Below are positions 29,176 through 36,580 of a DNA stretch of 64,000 nucleotides, piece by piece. Position numbers and translations under genes: made by a program. The stretch covers positions 1 to 64,000 of the forward strand of contig JAFAVK010000045.1 in the NCBI GenBank assembly GCA_019242475.1. Direction: 5' to 3'. Within the stretch, counting starts at the first letter, position 1. Every line of letters begins with the position of its first letter. The notes below the pieces were generated by a model that saw nothing but the letters and a program-made list of their open reading frames with translations, was not told the origin of the DNA and ran no database searches. Source of the stretch: Acidobacteriota bacterium (GTDB lineage: Bacteria; Acidobacteriota; Blastocatellia; Pyrinomonadales; Pyrinomonadaceae).

Positions 29176-32100
29176 ATGTTCAAACTCCAACGCCTCGAAA
29201 TCACCGGCTTCAAGTCCTTCGCCGACTACACAGACCTCGTCTTCACAGGCAACGGCATCACCGCGATTGTCGGCCCCAACGGCTGCGGCAAGTCGAACGT
29301 CGCCGACGCCATCTCTTGGGTGCTCGGCGAGCAGAAGGTGAAGAACCTCCGCGGCGGCGAGATGAAGGACGTTATCTTCCAGGGCGCGAAGAACCGTCAG
29401 CCTTCGGGGATGGCCGAGGTCGTGCTCCACATGGTGCGCGACGAGACGGTCGAGGAAGAGCCGGACATCGAGGACATCGACGCGACGCTCGAAGAGCTGG
29501 ACGACCAGGCCGGCGTCGTCGAAGAGAGACTCTCCCCCGAACTCGAAGCGCTCGCGCCGCAGACCGAAGCCGCTGCGCCGAACGGCGACGGCGTCGCGCC
29601 GGTTGCTGCTGGTGGAAGCACGACGGCCGAAGCCGTGCAGGCCGAGACCGTAGCGGCAGTTGAAGGCGAGGGGACTCAGGCGCTCGCCGTCGTCACGCCT
29701 GACAACGCGGCAGCCGTGCCCGCGCCGAAAGGGCGCGCGCACCACAAGCGACACTGGCGCCCGCGCCGCCTCGCGCTCGACTTCGCGCCGGGCGAGAGCG
29801 TCTCGGTCACGCGCCGCCTCTACCGCGACGGCGAGAGCGAATACCTTTTGAACGGGCGCGTCTGCCGCCTGCGCGACATCCAAGACCTCTTCTCCGGCAC
29901 GGGCCTCTCGGGCGCGCACTACGCCATCATCGAGCAGGGGCGCATCGGCCAAATCCTCTCGGCCAAGCCGATGGATCGCCGCACGCTCATCGAAGAGGCC
30001 GCGGGCATCACCAAGTTCCGCGTGCGCCAGCGCGCGGCGGAGGCCCGCCTCGAAGCCGCGCGCTCGAACCTCAACCGCGTCTCCGACATCATCAACGAGA
30101 TCGAGCGGCAGGTCGGCAGCCTCCGCCGGCAGGCCGCGAAGGCGCGCCGCTACCACCAGATTCGCGAGGAACTGCGCGAGCTTCTGCGGAAGGTCTACGC
30201 GGCCGACGAGCGCGATTTGAACTCGCGGCTCGAACGGCTGCGCGAAGGTTTGGAGTCGGCCAACGAGGAGGTCGAGCGGCTCGCGCAGGAGCTCGAGGAG
30301 CGCGAGGAGGAGGCGCGGCGCGCGACGACCGAGGCCCGGAGCCGCGAGGAGGAGTTGTCCGAGGCCCGCGCGGCCGTCTCCGAGTCGGCGCTCAGGTTCG
30401 ACCGCCGCGAGCGCGAGCGCGCGTACCAGGGCGAGCAGATTGCGTCGCTCGAAAAGCGTCTGGCCGAGGTGCGGCGCGAGGCGGAGGCGGTCGGCGCGCG
30501 CCTCACGTCGGTGACGGCCGAGAGCGAATCGCTCGTCCTCCGTGACGTGCAGATGCGCGAGGCGAGCGAGCAGAGCGCCCGCCAACTCGAAGAGGCCGAG
30601 GCCGCGTACGCGCGTCGTACCGATGAAGTGATCGAAGCCGAGGCCGCGATTGAGTCGGCGCGCGCGGAGCTTCTGACGCACACGGCCGCGGCCGAGCGAC
30701 TTGCCGAAATCGGGCGCCAGCTCGAAACGGTTCTGGACAAACTCGCGGCGCAGGCCGAGGGGCTCGCGCGCGAGGGCGAGCGGGCGGCGCAGGCGCACGA
30801 GCAGGCGAAGGCCGAGGCGGAGAAGCTACAGGGCGAGATCGCCGCGGCGCGCGCGCACCTCGACGCGCTCTACGCGGAGCGCGAGGCGCGCACGCGCGCT
30901 CTGTCGGACGCGCGCGCGGAGGTGGCCGCCGCCGCGGCCGAGCACGCGCGCGCGCGCGACGAGTCGGCGCGCGTCCGCCATCGCCTGGACACGCTCAACG
31001 AGATCGACACGCAGCACTCGCTCTACTCGCAGTCCGTCCGGCGCATCTTCACGCCGGCCGAAGGCGACCCGGCGCGCGACTTCCACGTCGTCGCCACGGT
31101 GGCCGACGTGCTGCGCGTCGAGCCGCGCTGGGAGCGCGCCGTCGAGAGCGTGTTCGGGCCTTACCTGCAATCGGTCATCGTGCCGACGCCGGACGACGCC
31201 GTGCGCGCCGCCGCCTGGCTTCAGGCGACGAACGCCGGCCGCGCGACCTTCCTCGTCGCGGGGCTGCAAGGCGGCTCGGCCGAGTTGGACGAGACGAGCG
31301 ACGGAGTTGCCTCGGCCGTTAATGAAGAGACGAGGGTCGGCAATCTGCTCGGCGCGCCGCGCGAGATCGGCGCGGTCTTGTCGCGCACGCTCGCGCGTGA
31401 GATGAACGCGCGCGTCGCGGCCGACCTTGAGCGCGCGATGCTCTTGACGCTCCCCACCGGCGAGATGTGCGTGACGGCCGCGGGCGAGTGGGTCGTGGCG
31501 GGCCAACTCATCGCGGCGGGCGGGCACCCGGTCTCGGAGGAGGGCTCGGGGCTCCTCGCCTTCAAGCGCGAGATGCGCGAGCTTGAGCTGCGCATGGTCG
31601 GACTGGAAGCAGACCTCGTCTTCGCGGACGAGGCGGCGCAGGGCGCGCGGGGCCGCCTGTCGGAGTTGGAGGACGCCTTCGTCCTGCTCAACGACGAGAT
31701 TGGGCGCGAGGAGCGCGAGCACGTCGCGCGCGAGGTGAGCGCCTCGCAGCTCAAGCACGAGATTGAACGCGCCGAGCGCCACATGCGCGTCGTCGGCGAC
31801 GACGCCGCGCGGCTGGCCGAAGAGCGCCGCGAGGTCGAGGAGCGCCGCGCGCGCCAGGTCGCGGAGCTTGAGGCCGCGCAGGAGTCACGCGCCGCGTCGC
31901 AGCGCGCCGTCTCCGAGGCCGCCGAAGCCTTGACCGAGGCGCGGCGCGCGTCCGCGGCCGAGGGCGAGAACCTGGGCGCACAGCGCGCGCAGGCCGCGGC
32001 CGCGGCGGAGCGTCGGCGCGCGGCGGCCGCCGAGCTGCGCCGGATGGAGTCGGAGGCCGCCGAGCTACAGTCGCGGCTCGAACGGCACGAGCAGGAGGCG

Positions 32101-33084
32101 GCGGAGGCCGAAGGCCGGCTCGAAGCGCTGCGCCGCTCGCTCGGTGAACTCGAAGCCTCTTCGGCCGGCTCCGAGGACGAACGTGCTGCGCTGGAACGAA
32201 GGGTCGGGGAGGCCGCGGCACGCCTCGCGGAGTCGCGCGAGCGCGCCGACGTCCTGACGTTCGAAGTGACGGAGCTGCACCAGCAGGCTTCGGCGGCGAG
32301 GGATTCGCGCGCGGCGCTCGAAGTGCAAAGGGCGGAGGCGGCCGCGCGCCTCAACTTCGTGCGCGAGTCGTGCGTGAGCGAGCTGAACCAGTCGCTCGAA
32401 GAGGTCGCGGCCGAGCACCCGGCCGAGGAGGGCTTCGACCTCGAAGCCTCGCGCGCCCGTCTCGAAGAGCTGCGCGCGCGCGTGGAGTCGTTCGGCGCCG
32501 TCAACATGATGGCGCTCGAAGAGCTGGCCGAGAATGAGGAGCGTCTGACGTTCCTCACCGCGCAGCGGCAGGACATCACCGACGGGATTCATTCGACCGA
32601 GGAGGCGCTGCGCGAGATCAAGAAGCGCTCGCGCGAGCGCTTCCGCCACGCCTTCGAGGAGATCAACCGCAACTTCGGGCAGTTCTTCCTCGAGCTCTTC
32701 GGCGGCGGCCGCGGCGAGATGAGCATGCTCGACGCCGACGACGTGTTGGAGTCGGGCATCGACCTCGTGGCGCAGCCGCCGGGCAAGCGCTTGCAGAACG
32801 TTTTGCTGCTCTCGGGCGGCGAGAAGGCGATGGCGGCGCTCGCGCTCGTGCTCGCCGTCTTCCGCTTCCGCCCGTCGCCCTTCTGCCTGCTCGACGAGGT
32901 GGACGCGCCGCTCGACGAGGCCAACGTCGGCCGCTTCACGGCGAAGATCAGGGAGATGTCTCAGGAGACGCAGTTCCTCGTCATCACGCACAACAAGCGG
33001 ACGATGGAGATGGCGCGCGCGCTCTACGGCGTGACGATGGAGGAGGCGGGCATCTCGCGCCTCGTCTCCGTGAGGTTCGAGTGA
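29176..33084 (+). CDS. smc: Chromosome segregation ATPase SMC with insertion in the head domain
   Basis: SMC dimers with ScpAB condense and segregate the chromosome. Walker A GPNGCGKSN is at residues 33-41. The N-terminal coiled coil runs to about 610, the hinge is near 615-770, and the C-terminal coiled coil runs to about 1150. The signature LLSGGEKAMAALAL and Walker B FCLLDEVDAPLDEANV are in the C-terminal head. It has 1302 residues, about 110 more than usual. The excess is an acidic, Ala/Glu-rich block (about residues 87-197, ending in basic HHKRHWRPRR) inserted in the N-terminal head before SVTRRLYRDGESEYLLNG. No Shine-Dalgarno is obvious. The next gene overlaps or abuts the stop. Confidence 0.96.
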   Translation: MFKLQRLEITGFKSFADYTDLVFTGNGITAIVGPNGCGKSNVADAISWVLGEQKVKNLRGGEMKDVIFQGAKNRQPSGMAEVVLHMVRDETVEEEPDIEDIDATLEELDDQAGVVEERLSPELEALAPQTEAAAPNGDGVAPVAAGGSTTAEAVQAETVAAVEGEGTQALAVVTPDNAAAVPAPKGRAHHKRHWRPRRLALDFAPGESVSVTRRLYRDGESEYLLNGRVCRLRDIQDLFSGTGLSGAHYAIIEQGRIGQILSAKPMDRRTLIEEAAGITKFRVRQRAAEARLEAARSNLNRVSDIINEIERQVGSLRRQAAKARRYHQIREELRELLRKVYAADERDLNSRLERLREGLESANEEVERLAQELEEREEEARRATTEARSREEELSEARAAVSESALRFDRRERERAYQGEQIASLEKRLAEVRREAEAVGARLTSVTAESESLVLRDVQMREASEQSARQLEEAEAAYARRTDEVIEAEAAIESARAELLTHTAAAERLAEIGRQLETVLDKLAAQAEGLAREGERAAQAHEQAKAEAEKLQGEIAAARAHLDALYAEREARTRALSDARAEVAAAAAEHARARDESARVRHRLDTLNEIDTQHSLYSQSVRRIFTPAEGDPARDFHVVATVADVLRVEPRWERAVESVFGPYLQSVIVPTPDDAVRAAAWLQATNAGRATFLVAGLQGGSAELDETSDGVASAVNEETRVGNLLGAPREIGAVLSRTLAREMNARVAADLERAMLLTLPTGEMCVTAAGEWVVAGQLIAAGGHPVSEEGSGLLAFKREMRELELRMVGLEADLVFADEAAQGARGRLSELEDAFVLLNDEIGREEREHVAREVSASQLKHEIERAERHMRVVGDDAARLAEERREVEERRARQVAELEAAQESRAASQRAVSEAAEALTEARRASAAEGENLGAQRAQAAAAAERRRAAAAELRRMESEAAELQSRLERHEQEAAEAEGRLEALRRSLGELEASSAGSEDERAALERRVGEAAARLAESRERADVLTFEVTELHQQASAARDSRAALEVQRAEAAARLNFVRESCVSELNQSLEEVAAEHPAEEGFDLEASRARLEELRARVESFGAVNMMALEELAENEERLTFLTAQRQDITDGIHSTEEALREIKKRSRERFRHAFEEINRNFGQFFLELFGGGRGEMSMLDADDVLESGIDLVAQPPGKRLQNVLLLSGGEKAMAALALVLAVFRFRPSPFCLLDEVDAPLDEANVGRFTAKIREMSQETQFLVITHNKRTMEMARALYGVTMEEAGISRLVSVRFE

Positions 33085-33086
33085 GC

Positions 33087-33902
33087 ATGAGGGGTCGGGT
33101 TTTAACTTTCGCGTTCGCGGCCGCGCTCGTCTCGACGGGCGCGGCCTTCCCCGCTGGGGCGCAGTCGTCGCGCAAGGCGACGCCCCGGCCGACGCCGACG
33201 CCCGCGGTGCAGCAGGCCGAGCCGAAGAAGGTCTCGCAGCGGCCCGAGGACAAACAGGGAAGTGAAGGCGTGCCGGCGTCGGTGCGCGCGGGCGTGCCGG
33301 CGAAGCCGAAGGAAGACCCGAACGCCGCGCACTATACTTACGAGTTCAAGCAGCCCGACTTCTTCGTCTACTTCGTCCACATCGAGCACGACGACGCGGG
33401 GCGCGGCCAGATACGCTTCGAGCGCCGCTCCGACGCCGAGCAGATCACCGAGCCCTTCGAGCTGTCGCCCGCCGCGCTCGCGCGCGTGCGCGGGCACTGG
33501 GAGGCGCTCCGGTTCCTCGACTCGCAGGCCAACTACCAGGGCGAGCGCACCTACCCGAGCATGGGCCAGACGAAGCTGTCGATGCGGAAGGGCGGGCGCG
33601 AGCGCACGGCCGAGTTCAACTACAGCCAGGACAAGGAGGCGCAGGGGCTCGCCGAGGAGTACCGCAAGGCGACCGAGCAGTCCATCCTCGTCTTCGAGCT
33701 TGAGATCGCCCGCGAGAGCCAGCCGCTCGACACCCCCAAGCTCATCAACAAGCTCGACACCCTCATCGAGCGCGACTACCTCTCCGACCGCCAGCAGCTC
33801 CTCCCCCTCATCCGCGAACTGACCGAAGACGAGCGCGTCCCCCTCGTCGGCCGCAACCAGGCCGCCCGCATCCTCAAAAAATTAGAGAAGCAGACTCAGT
33901 GA
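33087..33902 (+). CDS. Exported protein of unknown function coupled to smc
   Basis: The 271-residue product has a signal peptide (GRVLTFAFAAALVSTGAAFP), a Pro/Thr/Lys-rich linker, and a mixed domain with PDFFVYFVHIEHDDAGRGQI and LSMRKGGRERTAEFNYSQD. It ends with helices that contain the island's duplicated sequence (ERVPLVGRNQAARILKKLEK). The start is ATG 33087 or GTG 33081, which overlaps the smc stop. The family is not recognised. Its last 23 codons and stop are duplicated at 36328, as if an element had integrated at this gene end. Confidence 0.75.
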   Translation: MRGRVLTFAFAAALVSTGAAFPAGAQSSRKATPRPTPTPAVQQAEPKKVSQRPEDKQGSEGVPASVRAGVPAKPKEDPNAAHYTYEFKQPDFFVYFVHIEHDDAGRGQIRFERRSDAEQITEPFELSPAALARVRGHWEALRFLDSQANYQGERTYPSMGQTKLSMRKGGRERTAEFNYSQDKEAQGLAEEYRKATEQSILVFELEIARESQPLDTPKLINKLDTLIERDYLSDRQQLLPLIRELTEDERVPLVGRNQAARILKKLEKQTQ

Positions 33903-33904
33903 AG
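33831..33904 (+). repeat. Direct repeat copy A (3' end of the smc-linked gene)
   Basis: These 74 bases encode the last residues and stop of the 33087-33902 gene. They match 36328-36401 with two mismatches. Downstream sequence is also related but more diverged. Confidence 0.92.
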
Positions 33905-33914
33905 GTCTCGGGGT

Positions 33915-34033
33915 GAATTAACGCCCGCCAACCCCTTGCTGAAGATGAGAGGCGTCGTGTCGGCGGTCGGGTGCGTGCCGTTGTTGGGCGCGGCGTGGTT
34001 ATAGCGTGAGTGTTCGCGGGTTGCTTGTTAGGC
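33915..34033. other. Imperfect palindrome with attC-like core sites
   Basis: After copy A, TTAACGCCCGCC (from 33919) partly complements GTGCGTGCCGTTGTTGGGC (ending 33989). GTTGGGC (33983-33989) and GTTAGGC (34027-34033) both fit the integron attC core GTTRRRY. The opposite core is only approximate. The similar palindrome after copy B ends in GTTAGAT. Terminator stem is the alternative. Confidence 0.3.
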
Positions 34034-34044
34034 CGGTGGTTGGC

Positions 34045-34194
34045 TTATGTCCTGCCTTTACCCTTACAGACTGTACAATTACCAGTACCGCCACACTTGG
34101 AGCATGTATAAGAGGTGAACATATGCTCTGATTTTCCTTTCCCATGACACTTCGAGCATTTGCCTGTTCCGTTACAGCCTTTACATTCGGACAC
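34045..34194 (-). CDS. 49-residue CxxC-repeat zinc-ribbon protein
   Basis: A short gene read on the minus strand from GTG at 34194 to TAA at 34045, with GAAGGGAGA upstream. The product has eight cysteines in four CxxC pairs: CKGCNGTGKC, CSKCHGKGKS, CSKCGGTGNC and CTVCKGKGRT. These are CxxCxGxG modules like the DnaJ zinc-binding region, here without a J domain. A role in protein or nucleic-acid binding is possible. It is the third gene of a low-GC minus-strand group and is easily missed because of its length and GTG start. Confidence 0.72.
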   Translation of the reverse strand: MSECKGCNGTGKCSKCHGKGKSEHMFTSYTCSKCGGTGNCTVCKGKGRT

Positions 34195-34222
34195 GGTGCT
34201 TTCTCCCTTCAGAAGCGTTTAT

Positions 34223-34600
34223 TCAGAATCCCTGTGGGCGATGAAATTTAGTTCTTTTACCGTTTGGCTCTATCAGATCGAAAGAGCCATCGGGATACCA
34301 CTCTAATCTCTCAACCATAGACTCAAACCGCGTAGCATACGGATGGTCATAGACGCTAACGTAAAGTTTTCCGACGTGTTTTTCGTCGGTCGCTTGAGGA
34401 TCAGCAGACTTGTAGATTCTGCCGACCACTTGGTAATAGTCACCTCCGCTATGCCCCCTACTCCGGACACAATCGCCAAAAAGTAGCGTTCTAACTATTC
34501 CTGGATATTCAAACTCTACATATTGAAATCCGGGAAACTCGAAAATCTTTTCGGCCTTAGGAGTGGTATAAATCTGTAAGTCTTCAACTTTATACTTCAT
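34223..34600 (-). CDS. Hypothetical protein of the low-GC island
   Basis: The 125-residue product has no signal peptide or membrane helix and is rich in Tyr, Phe and Glu (FEFPGFQYVEFEYPG). No family is recognised. AAAGGATG lies upstream of the ATG. It sits between two Cys-rich genes, 18 bases after one and 28 before the other. Its base composition is well below the chromosome's GC content, suggesting transfer. Confidence 0.68.
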   Translation of the reverse strand: MKYKVEDLQIYTTPKAEKIFEFPGFQYVEFEYPGIVRTLLFGDCVRSRGHSGGDYYQVVGRIYKSADPQATDEKHVGKLYVSVYDHPYATRFESMVERLEWYPDGSFDLIEPNGKRTKFHRPQGF

Positions 34601-34618
34601 TACTGCACATCCTTTTGT

Positions 34619-34912
34619 TTAACCGAGTTTCGCCCAAAGACCTTTCTTCTTAAACGCAGAAACAGGTACAGCGTCGCCGCAGGTCGGGCAGGTTCGGCTG
34701 GTATGAACAACGTGGCATTTCAAACATCGAGCCTCTACCCAAGGCTCATTACCAAAGGACACCGTTGTTGTTCTTCCATCACCATAAGTTTGCTCAAATG
34801 CATTGCAGCCGCATGGCTTCGTACCCCCGAAAAGTTTGCTGATGGGAGCACCGCATGAGCCGAACTCAAATGAGTGACCATTCTTACATGTAGCATTTGC
34901 TTTGTGATTCAT
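34619..34912 (-). CDS. Cys-rich zinc-ribbon-like protein of the island
   Basis: The 97-residue product has CKNGHSFEFGSCG at its start, CGCNAF in the middle and a C-terminal zinc ribbon with CLKCH and CPTCGD. Four cysteines at the end fit one zinc site. GGAGG precedes the ATG closely. It is the first gene of the low-GC trio. Function is unknown; two of three genes in the unit encode zinc-ribbon proteins. Confidence 0.68.
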   Translation of the reverse strand: MNHKANATCKNGHSFEFGSCGAPISKLFGGTKPCGCNAFEQTYGDGRTTTVSFGNEPWVEARCLKCHVVHTSRTCPTCGDAVPVSAFKKKGLWAKLG

Positions 34913-34993
34913 GGTTTCCTCCGACAGATGAGAATTAAGCTGCCCGTGCGTGAGTAACAGCTAGTAAGTTCCGAAGGAGCTTAAAGCGGGCGC

Positions 34994-35022
34994 ATTCTAT
35001 ACACTGGTTTTGTAAATGGCAA
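34994..35022 (-). promoter_or_regulatory. Probable promoter of the low-GC trio
   Basis: On the minus strand, TTGCCA (35022-35017) and TAGAAT (34999-34994) are separated by 17 bases, about 80 bases before the first gene. It lies just inside GCGCCCAAC (35040-35048), the inverse of GTTGGGCGC (33983-33991) at the other side. Confidence 0.6.
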
Positions 35023-35327
35023 TACTTTTATTTAGGCAAGCGCCCAACTACTATTGTGCCGAATGATTCGGCCTGACTCCGTAATGGCGCGTGAAGAGCC
35101 GAATCCTTCACGGGCGGTGCCCCGGGCGCGGGGGCATAATGCGCCCCGCCGCCCGTCTGGTCAATGATGGCCTGAAAGAGAGGGCGTGCGGAGGTGACGG
35201 CCGCCCCGGTGGCGGGTCGAACACGGGAAGGGAGGCCGCGGGACGAGCGAAGTAGACCGGAAGCCCTTCATCCCTGCCGGAGGTCAACACTTCGAGCAAA
35301 ATGACCGAACGCCCGCCTACGGGGACG

Positions 35328-35600
35328 AAATTTTCTCCTCGAAGGAGGAAATTTCCTTCCCGTGGGAGGAATTTTCCTTCTTGAAGAAGGAATGTTCCTC
35401 CTTTGAGGAGGAACATTCCTTCGGGAGGGAGGAGCATTCCTCCTCGAAGGAGAAACATTCCTCCTCGGAGGAGAAACATTCCTCCTCGGAGGAGAAACAT
35501 TCCTTCTTCGAGGAGGAACATTCCTCCTCGAAGGAGAAAAGTTGCTCCTCGGAGGAGGAATGTTCCTTCTCCGGGGAGCAATTTTCGGCCTCAGAGAGTA
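35328..35600. repeat. 21-bp tandem array, 13 units, each with an internal dyad
   Basis: Thirteen contiguous units of exactly 21 bases occur without indels. The consensus is AACATTCCTCCTCGGAGGAGA (7+14), with CTCCTC/GAGGAG arms that pair across one base, and a GGAA/TTCC dyad at unit joins. The period equals seven codons, so frames stay open on both strands, giving repeating heptapeptides such as KHSSSEE or GGMFLLR. No ribosome binding site or conserved start supports a protein. The segment 34913-35694 has no other gene. Confidence 0.93.
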
Positions 35601-35694
35601 ATTTTCAGCTAAAAAGGGTGAAAGTTGGGCCTCCGAGGCTCGGCGTTTCACTTCGGAGAGCGGGCGCCGGGCCTCGGAGGGTGAAAGGTAGCGT

Positions 35695-36162
35695 CTAGGA
35701 CTTGGGGGCCGGTTTGCTGCGCGACTTGCGTGCGAAGTGTTGCGCCAAGCCCTCAAGCGCGGCGTCGAGCGCCGAGCCCTTCCCGGCGGCGCGCGCGAAC
35801 TGGTAGACGATGAGCGCCGCGGCGTAAGCGTCGCTGCCGGCGGCCAAGACCGTATCGTCCACCAACTCCATGAGCTGCGCGAGGCCGGTCTGGACGGAGG
35901 AGAGTGCGGTGAGCAGCTCCAAGTCGTTACGCATCTCCCCCACGTCGAAGGTTGATGGGAGGACGCCCGGGTTCTGCTCGGCGACCTGGAGCGCCTGCTC
36001 GATGAAGCCGCGGCTCTTGTCCCCGTACCGCGGGAGCGCGCGGCGCTCCTCGGGCGTCAGGTCGATCAGGAAAGGGAGTTTCTTGCGGATGGTCTCGATG
36101 GCGGCGAAGACGGCTTGACGCTCGGCCTCGCCGAGGACTGCGCTGACACGATTTTCCTGCAT
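35695..36162 (-). CDS. Hypothetical helical protein
   Basis: The 155-residue product is predicted mostly helical (MQENRVSAVLGEAERQAVFA, then DLTPEERRALPRYGDKSRGF) with a basic C-terminus. The ATG at 36162 has GGGAGA upstream; an earlier in-frame ATG at 36279 gives an Arg-rich leader without support. No family is recognised. GC content matches the chromosome, unlike the low-GC trio of the same island. Confidence 0.7.
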   Translation of the reverse strand: MQENRVSAVLGEAERQAVFAAIETIRKKLPFLIDLTPEERRALPRYGDKSRGFIEQALQVAEQNPGVLPSTFDVGEMRNDLELLTALSSVQTGLAQLMELVDDTVLAAGSDAYAAALIVYQFARAAGKGSALDAALEGLAQHFARKSRSKPAPKS

Positions 36163-36327
36163 GTCTGATTTCTCCCTGCGCGGCGCTTGTAGGTTTGAGG
36201 CGGCCGCGCGGCTCTGAGCGTTGTCGAGAGGCCGGGCAAGCCTTTCGCAGCCCGCCCGGATTGGTTTAGACGGCCGCACGATAGCACGGCCCCGCCTACG
36301 CGCAAAGCATTTTTGTGAGTCGAAAGC

Positions 36328-36401
36328 GAGCGCGTCCCCCTCGTCGGCCGCAACCAGGCCGCCCGCATCCTCAGAAAATTAGAGAAGCAGACGCAGTGAA
36401 G
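36328..36401 (+). repeat. Direct repeat copy B (gene 3'-end remnant)
   Basis: These bases encode ERVPLVGRNQAARILRKLEK, then QTQ and stop, as a fragment without upstream gene. It differs from copy A by one Lys-to-Arg and one synonymous change. The coding-like pattern suggests it was recently part of a functional gene. Confidence 0.92.
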
Positions 36402-36580
36402 ATTCGGGAGTGAGTTGACGCCTGCATCACCCGCCGGCCCGCAAGATTGATTTACATGACAGGCGGCGTGCCGGCGGCCGGGCGCATGCCGTCGTTAGAT
36501 TTTGCGGAGTCAGAGACTAAGTGCAACACGCTCTCCCACGCGGGGAGGGTATCTGCTCGCCGCGCCGAGAAGGCAGGGAC
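36402..36580. other. Non-coding sequence with an imperfect palindrome
   Basis: From TTGACGCCTGCATCACCC (36415) to GCATGCCGTCGTTAGAT (ending 36500), the sequence is a partial dyad related to that after copy A. It ends in a GTTRRRY-type core. Nothing else is recognised up to the VWA gene stop. Confidence 0.4.

Larger units (their letters stand above)
33905..36327. mobile_element. Putative island between duplicated gene ends
   Basis: The segment lies between two copies of the same gene 3' end. It contains low-GC small genes (34045-34912), a 21-bp tandem array and one more hypothetical gene. Duplication of a gene's 3' end is typical of site-specific integration, but no integrase or recombinase is visible. 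A local duplication with later insertion is the alternative. Confidence 0.5.

Noticed and set aside
35328-35600. CRISPR array
   Set aside because: Units are contiguous 21-mers without spacers, and no cas genes are nearby.
35108-35756. Repeat-peptide proteins across the 21-bp array (both strands)
   Set aside because: Any frame is open because the period is a multiple of three. No ribosome binding site or conserved flanking domain supports one.
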